Origin: Dactylis glomerata
Lineage: Eukaryota; Streptophyta; Magnoliopsida; Poales; Poaceae
Reading direction: 5' to 3'
Length of the DNA stretch: 64,000 nucleotides
Assembly: GCA_007115705.1 (NCBI GenBank)
Contig: QXEO01000382.1
Coordinates: 7,655,318 to 7,719,317 of the forward strand
Shown piece by piece: positions 59,535 to 64,000 of the stretch. Below the pieces are notes generated by a model. It saw only the letters and a list, made by a program, of their open reading frames with translations, ran no database searches and was not told where the DNA came from. The position numbers were made by a program, and so were the translations under genes. Within the stretch, counting starts at the first letter, position 1. Every line of letters starts with the position of its first letter.

Positions 59535-59927
59535 ACTCGGTGGGGCCGGTACTTATTAGCGAATTTTTTTGTTTCGCATGGCGGGGAAAGCGGGCGGCTG
59601 GCGCGCGTCCAATAATCCAATTTCCCATCCGGCGGGTGTGTTTTCGAGTTTTCGCAAACGAAACTAATTCTAGATTTAACCAACGTTGTGATGATCATCA
59701 GGACCCACTTTTGAGGTCCCATCTTACAGTGACTCTTTTGAAGCTGGGTGTTGGGTATATTTTGCTCTGGTTTTTAATCATTTGTTTTGACGTGTCAAAA
59801 ATTGTTTGTTTTGTGAAGGAAGTACTGTATATAGAATATATTTTAAAATAGAACCAGTCTAAATTTTAAAAATAGTAGGCCACATTTTGTGTCCAAAGCT
59901 TTTCAAATGTCACCCCAATTTGCAAAC

Positions 59928-61530
59928 TTCATTTTCTATTTTCCTAGCGTCAATGGTGGGGGTTTTGGTGAATGAATTACAGAGAATATAAATTAAAATT
60001 CCACCACCTTAATTTTCACAAATAGTAGACATCATTTTATGTACAAATCACCAACTGGTTGCGTGTCCCAAGCTTTCTATCTACCTCTAACGAAAAAGAC
60101 AAGGTTTTTCTGATTCAGCAGGAAGTCGGGCAAATTTGAACTACAAGTGCATCATAGTTTGCTCATGATTTTTTCCAAAAATCATTTTTAGATTCCCAAG
60201 TACATGTTTCATTAGAGAACAACAAAGAGCTTTGCAAGATTCCACCCCTAGCTAAGAATGGTGATGGCCGTCATTTTGACCACATTGTGAAAACACCATA
60301 ACTAATTCAAAAAAATCATTGCATTGTGTCACGTTATGTGACCTAGTTTCAAGGAAAATAATAAACTTGTATTATGACTAACACTCTAGAAAACCATTCT
60401 CAAAAATAAGCTACCATATATAGAGTTCCATGGCTTTCAAGCCAAATGACCTAGGTCATGACCAAAAATATAGCATAGTTTGTTTAAATGGTCCCATATT
60501 GTGCACATGTGTGCCTCTTGGGATGAAAAATAATGTTGCGTTTGGGTGATTTCCTTTTTTGCACAAAAAAGTTCATTTTCTATTTCCAGGTACATGTTTC
60601 ATCAGAGAACAACAAAGAGCTTTGCAAGGTTCCACCCCTATCTAAGAACAATGATGGTCGCCATTTTGACCACATTTTGGAAACACCATAACTAATTCCA
60701 TAAAAATAAAAAAAGTGAAACCTTTACATTGTGTCATGTTATGTGCAGGGGCGAATCCAAGTGCAGCTTTGCAGGTGCACAGGACACCGGATAATTGTGG
60801 ATTTCTTTGTAAATTAGCAATTTTTCACCATATGTGACACCCCTGAAAGTTGTTTTTTGATGGTTGGGGCACCACCGTGCACCCTGATCAGCGGTTCTCT
60901 AGCTCCGCCACTAGTTATATGGCCTAGTTTCAAGGAAAAATTACAAACTTGTATTATGCCAAATATTCTAGAAAACCCTTCTCAAAATAAGCTACCATGT
61001 ACAGAGTTCCATGGCTTTCAAGCCAAATGACCTAACTCATGACCAAAAACATAGCATAGTTTGTTTAAAATGGCCCCATATTGTGCACATGTGAGCCTCT
61101 TGGGATGCCAAACAATGTTCCTCTTCGGTGGTTTCCATTTCTGCGCATAAAAAGTTCATTTTCTATTTTCTAAATGTCAAAAAGGTTTTTTTAAGGAAGT
61201 ACAGAGAATACAAATTAAAATTGCACCACCCACCCCAATTTTCAAAAATATCATGCCTCATTTTGTGTATAAATCACCAACCAGTTGTGTGTCTCAAGCT
61301 TTCCATCCACCTTTTACAAAAAAGACAAGATTATGCTGATTCGGTAGGAAGTTGGGAAAATTTGAAGTACAAGTGCATCATAGTTTGTTCATAATTTTTT
61401 TCCAATAATCATTTTTAGGTTCTCAAGTACTTATTTTATTAGAGAACAACAAAGAGTTTTGCAAGATTCAACCCCTAGCAAAGAACGGTGATGGTCGCCA
61501 TTTTGACCACATTTTGAAAACTACATAATG
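59928..61530 (+). repeat. Long-period direct repeat region
   Basis: Three imperfect units: about 59928-60585, 60590-61155 and 61155-61530. Shared blocks include 'ttcattttctatttt', 'gagaacaacaaagagctttg' (near 60213, 60606, 61442), 'tcgccattttgaccacattt' and 'ttcaagccaaatgacctag' (60437, 61017). Non-coding. Unit two starts inside the repeat and carries an hAT-type MITE. Likely the interior of a DNA transposon or an old duplicated spacer. Confidence 0.7.
60746..60913. mobile_element. hAT-type MITE (168 bp)
   Basis: Flanked by 8-bp target copies gttatgtg (60738-60745) and gttatatg (60914-60921), one change apart. Ends caggggcgaatcca and, inverted, tagtggcggagctag. The neighbouring repeat unit at 60331-60345 has the empty site (gttatgtgacctagttt), which confirms the insertion. 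Confidence 0.8.
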
Positions 61531-62451
61531 GCATTCTAGTGATTAAATTTTGTTTTCTAAGTTTTTTTGCATAGAAAAAGACCTAAAGGTTGCTCTATAT
61601 GTAATCATTAGAATTTAAAAAATTTGTTTGGATTGATTTGGCCTTGTTTTGAATCTTTTTCAAATCATTTATTTTCAAATCAGAAAAGAAATGGAAAAAG
61701 CTTAAGAGGAAAAAAAAGGATAGAAGGCCATACCAGCGCATTCTAAAAGGCCCAGCTAAGAAGTCAGCCCAACTCCCTGCCTTCACTAGTTATATTAAAA
61801 GACTTAAACGAGAACAAATTAACAAGTTGCGATCTGGTCTGTTGGCTGTGGCCGTTTCTTTAGTACGTGAGGTTGCGTGTTCAAAACTTAGCGGTCCATA
61901 TTTTTAAAATGTGTTGTTATGGTCTCACGTTTGCAATATTTTTTTTACCTATTTTCCATATTATGGATACTAGTAGAGTGCCCATGCGTTGCTATGGGAA
62001 AATAGTATTACCTTACAATACCAAAATATATGTCATATTATGTTTGTCTTCTGTGAGAAATTAATATTATCTTACTTACCAAAATATATGTCATGTTATG
62101 TTTGTCTTCGGTCAAACTTACTCAAGTTTGATTAAGTTCTAGAAAATATAAATCCCAATAGTACTAATGACGATCTTGTTAGTGACATCATAAACGGTAC
62201 AAAAATATATTTGAATTATAAGCATTAAAACATTGGTGAGATATAAACATTACTGTCCCGAAGTCAAATCTTCAAAAGGGTGCCGGTGTCAAACTTAGCC
62301 TTGCATTGTCAGATCCTCTATTATTTTCTCGATATTATTTCGACATCTTCCAACAAGATCGTATTATGGCTTATCTTGGTTCTTTCAATGCGTCGAATAT
62401 TTCTTTTTTTTCTTCTATGATATACAAAGACAAAACAATTTTTTGAGCAAA
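61531..62451. other. Unassigned AT-rich sequence with a local duplication
   Basis: No gene. At about 62010-62110 a 60-bp unit with 'accaaaatatatgtcat' and 'ttatgtttgtcttc' is present twice in tandem. The 'agtagagtgcccatgcgttg' string at 61973 is a repeat end I have seen widely in grass DNA, family uncertain. Confidence 0.45.
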
Positions 62452-62830
62452 TTTTTTTTTTTGAGGGGAAAAAAACTCATCATTACTCAATAATAGAGTT
62501 TACAAGGTCTTGCTTAGCAAGTTCAGCAATAGAGGCTGGCACCGGAGCAGTCCAGCGATTACAAACACCTGAAACTTTACCAATCTGTGCTAGCTTATGC
62601 GCCAGCATATTGAGCTCTCTCCTAGCAAAAGACAAACAGCAGGAAGGGACTAAGCATTTAGCGTCTTCAATGTTCTTGTAGATACTCCAATGCCTGGAGT
62701 AAATTTGCTTTAGAACTGTTGGCCGTAGAGACAGCTAGTTTAGAGTCCGACTCAATCACTAGCCGGTCAACATGTAGTTCGTGACCGAGCTGGAGCCTAG
62801 CAAGGATTGTTTTCTGGAGACAATAGCTCA
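62452..62830 (-). pseudogene. 3' tail of a second LINE (RNase H fragment)
   Basis: Minus strand encodes ARLQLGHELHVDRLVIESDS, the RVT_3/RNase H-like end of plant LINE ORF2. It then has a 3' end 'gatgagtttttttcccctc' followed by A11 (plus-strand T run at 62452-62462). Strongly 5'-truncated. Confidence 0.7.
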
Positions 62831-62998
62831 TATCGTGGGGTTTACACAATTAAAGAAATTATTGTTCTTCTTTCTATGCATTTTTTGTATGACCATACTC
62901 AAAAATTTAAGTATGATCATACAAAAAATGCATAGAAAGAAGAACAATAATTTCTTTAATTGTGTAAACCCCACGATATGAGCTATTGTCTCCAGAAA
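62811..62998. repeat. Near-perfect long hairpin, 89-bp arms
   Basis: 62811-62899 and 62910-62998 are reverse complements with a single mismatch (gaccat against gatcat), separated by 10 nt. The left arm is continuous with the LINE tail reading frame. Confidence 0.93.
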
Positions 62999-63300
62999 CA
63001 TTTATGATCTTCAAATAAAACACTCTAGAAACTATTTTAAAGTTAATATTTTTGCATTGCTATTAAAAAATAACCTGAGAAAATGTATGAAGAGTGTGGA
63101 ATTGTAAGCATAGATGCTATTGTCTAAAATTTGAAACCGCTGGATACATTGGCTTTAGAGTTATATAAATACACATTCTCTTATTCTTAAGATAAAAGTA
63201 TATATAATTTTTCTCTCTCACATAGAAAATGATAGGGAACTCACGGGACATAAGTACGGACACATGACTACATGAGTCCCTATACCGTTCAATATCCTTA
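62999..63300. other. Unassigned AT-rich sequence
   Basis: No gene or repeat boundary seen. Confidence 0.4.
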
Positions 63301-63429
63301 CCCTATCTTTTTCCCTGGCCTTTGCCGACCCCATCCACTACCTCACTCCTTCCCCTCACTTGGTCATCCAATTCTTCCCCACGCCATGAAATCCTCACCT
63401 CCATAGCTCCATGCTCTTCCCCACGCCCA

Positions 63430-63845
63430 AGCCTCCCCCTCGATTACTTCATATGGCAGCACCCGGGCGCGGGGGCGGACGGTGTTGTAGGTGGACACAA
63501 CGGGGATGTTGAATCAGTGGCTGGAAGTCACCATCCTCGGTGTCATGAACTCATGATACGGTGTTGCCTCCCCGGCCCTCCGGCACCGCACTGGGCCTCC
63601 TGGAGCTCGTCCTCCACGCTCTTACCCCACCCCAGCCTTCTCTCTTCACTCACTTCACGTGGCGGTGCCCGGGCGCGGGGGACGGTGGTGCTGTAGGTGG
63701 ATGCGGCAGGGGCGGACGCAGCGAGGGTGCTGATTCGATGGCTTGAGGTCACCATCCTCGGTGTCGTGATAGAGGTGTTGGCGCCCAGGCCCTCTAGCAC
63801 CGCCCTAGGCCTCCTCGAGCTCGTCGTCCGCTCCACCGCGGCAGG
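63430..63845. repeat. GC-rich tandem duplication, period about 206 bp
   Basis: Copies start around 63430 and 63636. Anchors: 'cttcatatggcagcacccgg' at 63447 and 'cttcacgtggcggtgcccgg' at 63653; 'gtcaccatcctcggtgtc' occurs in both. The divergence is substantial (about a fifth of positions by eye). The second copy ends at 'gcggcaggtaat', a possible splice donor, so this may be part of an exon continuing beyond the edge. Frames are open on both strands without recognised domains. Confidence 0.7.
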
Positions 63846-64000
63846 TAATATTCCTCGACCATCCGAATTTCCACTGAGTTTAGATGATAGATGACATGAT
63901 AAAGATGCAAATATTTTAGTGGCTGTTATATTTAATTTTACATCTCGGCAGTACAACCCAGTGATTTGATTAGCGATTGGAGAACAATACACCTGTAATC

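Overview
This is a stretch of large, repeat-rich grass nuclear DNA, most likely Triticeae (wheat, Aegilops, rye or barley). The evidence is the kind of repeats present: Angela/BARE-type Copia LTRs starting TGTTGGAATTATGCCCTAG, large Gypsy LTRs starting TGATACGTCT, CACTA elements rich in 'ccgggactaa' motifs, and nested insertions with clean 5-bp target duplications. Only one ordinary host gene is convincing, a single-exon serine carboxypeptidase-like gene at 15833-17290. There are no rRNA genes, CRISPR arrays or bacterial operons, and I recognised no tRNA gene.

Left block (1-15.4 kb), a three-deep nest. Element C, a plus-strand Gypsy-type element, supplies 10333-13075 and 15265 to about 15415. 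It carries two tandem-repeat arrays, a polypurine tract and a 3' LTR. A minus-strand Gypsy element B (5232-10332) sits in C. B carries gag-protease remnants and an antisense gene on the plus strand. A second minus-strand, gag-only LTR element A (1-5231, running off the left edge) sits inside B's antisense gene. C's 3' LTR is split by a CACTA-like DNA transposon (13076-15264) that carries a DEDDy (Werner-type) 3'-5' exonuclease ORF with all catalytic residues.

Middle block (17.3-48.2 kb), a LINE split by a Russian-doll nest. The LINE (about 17.6-20.05 and 46.9-48.17 kb) is interrupted by Gypsy X (20054-46894, duplication gggag/gggac). X is interrupted by LTR element Y (20726-44085, gattt). Y contains LTR element Z in its leader (22313-28557, aagac). 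Y's 3' LTR contains a solo LTR (33669-35262, agcat) and a young Angela/BARE-like Copia, W (35389-44071, cttac). W has a 1328-codon gag-pol frame with no frameshift, closed only by six stops of the C-to-T type. A, Y and Z are relatives that keep LTRs, primer-binding site and 3' untranslated region but encode different ORFs.

Right block (48.2-64 kb). A decayed minus-strand Copia V (48769-56398, ggttt) has an unusual 1.9-kb GC-rich leader. It is followed by a CACTA end with subterminal repeats, a TIR element, a gene-like fragment with a 'cgaaaccctaac' start, a long-period repeat array carrying an hAT-type MITE, a LINE tail, a near-perfect 89-bp-arm hairpin, and a 206-bp GC-rich tandem duplication at the right edge.

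All element boundaries were read by eye from terminal TG/CA dinucleotides, duplicated target sites and internal homology. Family names are recognition-based and were not confirmed by database search.
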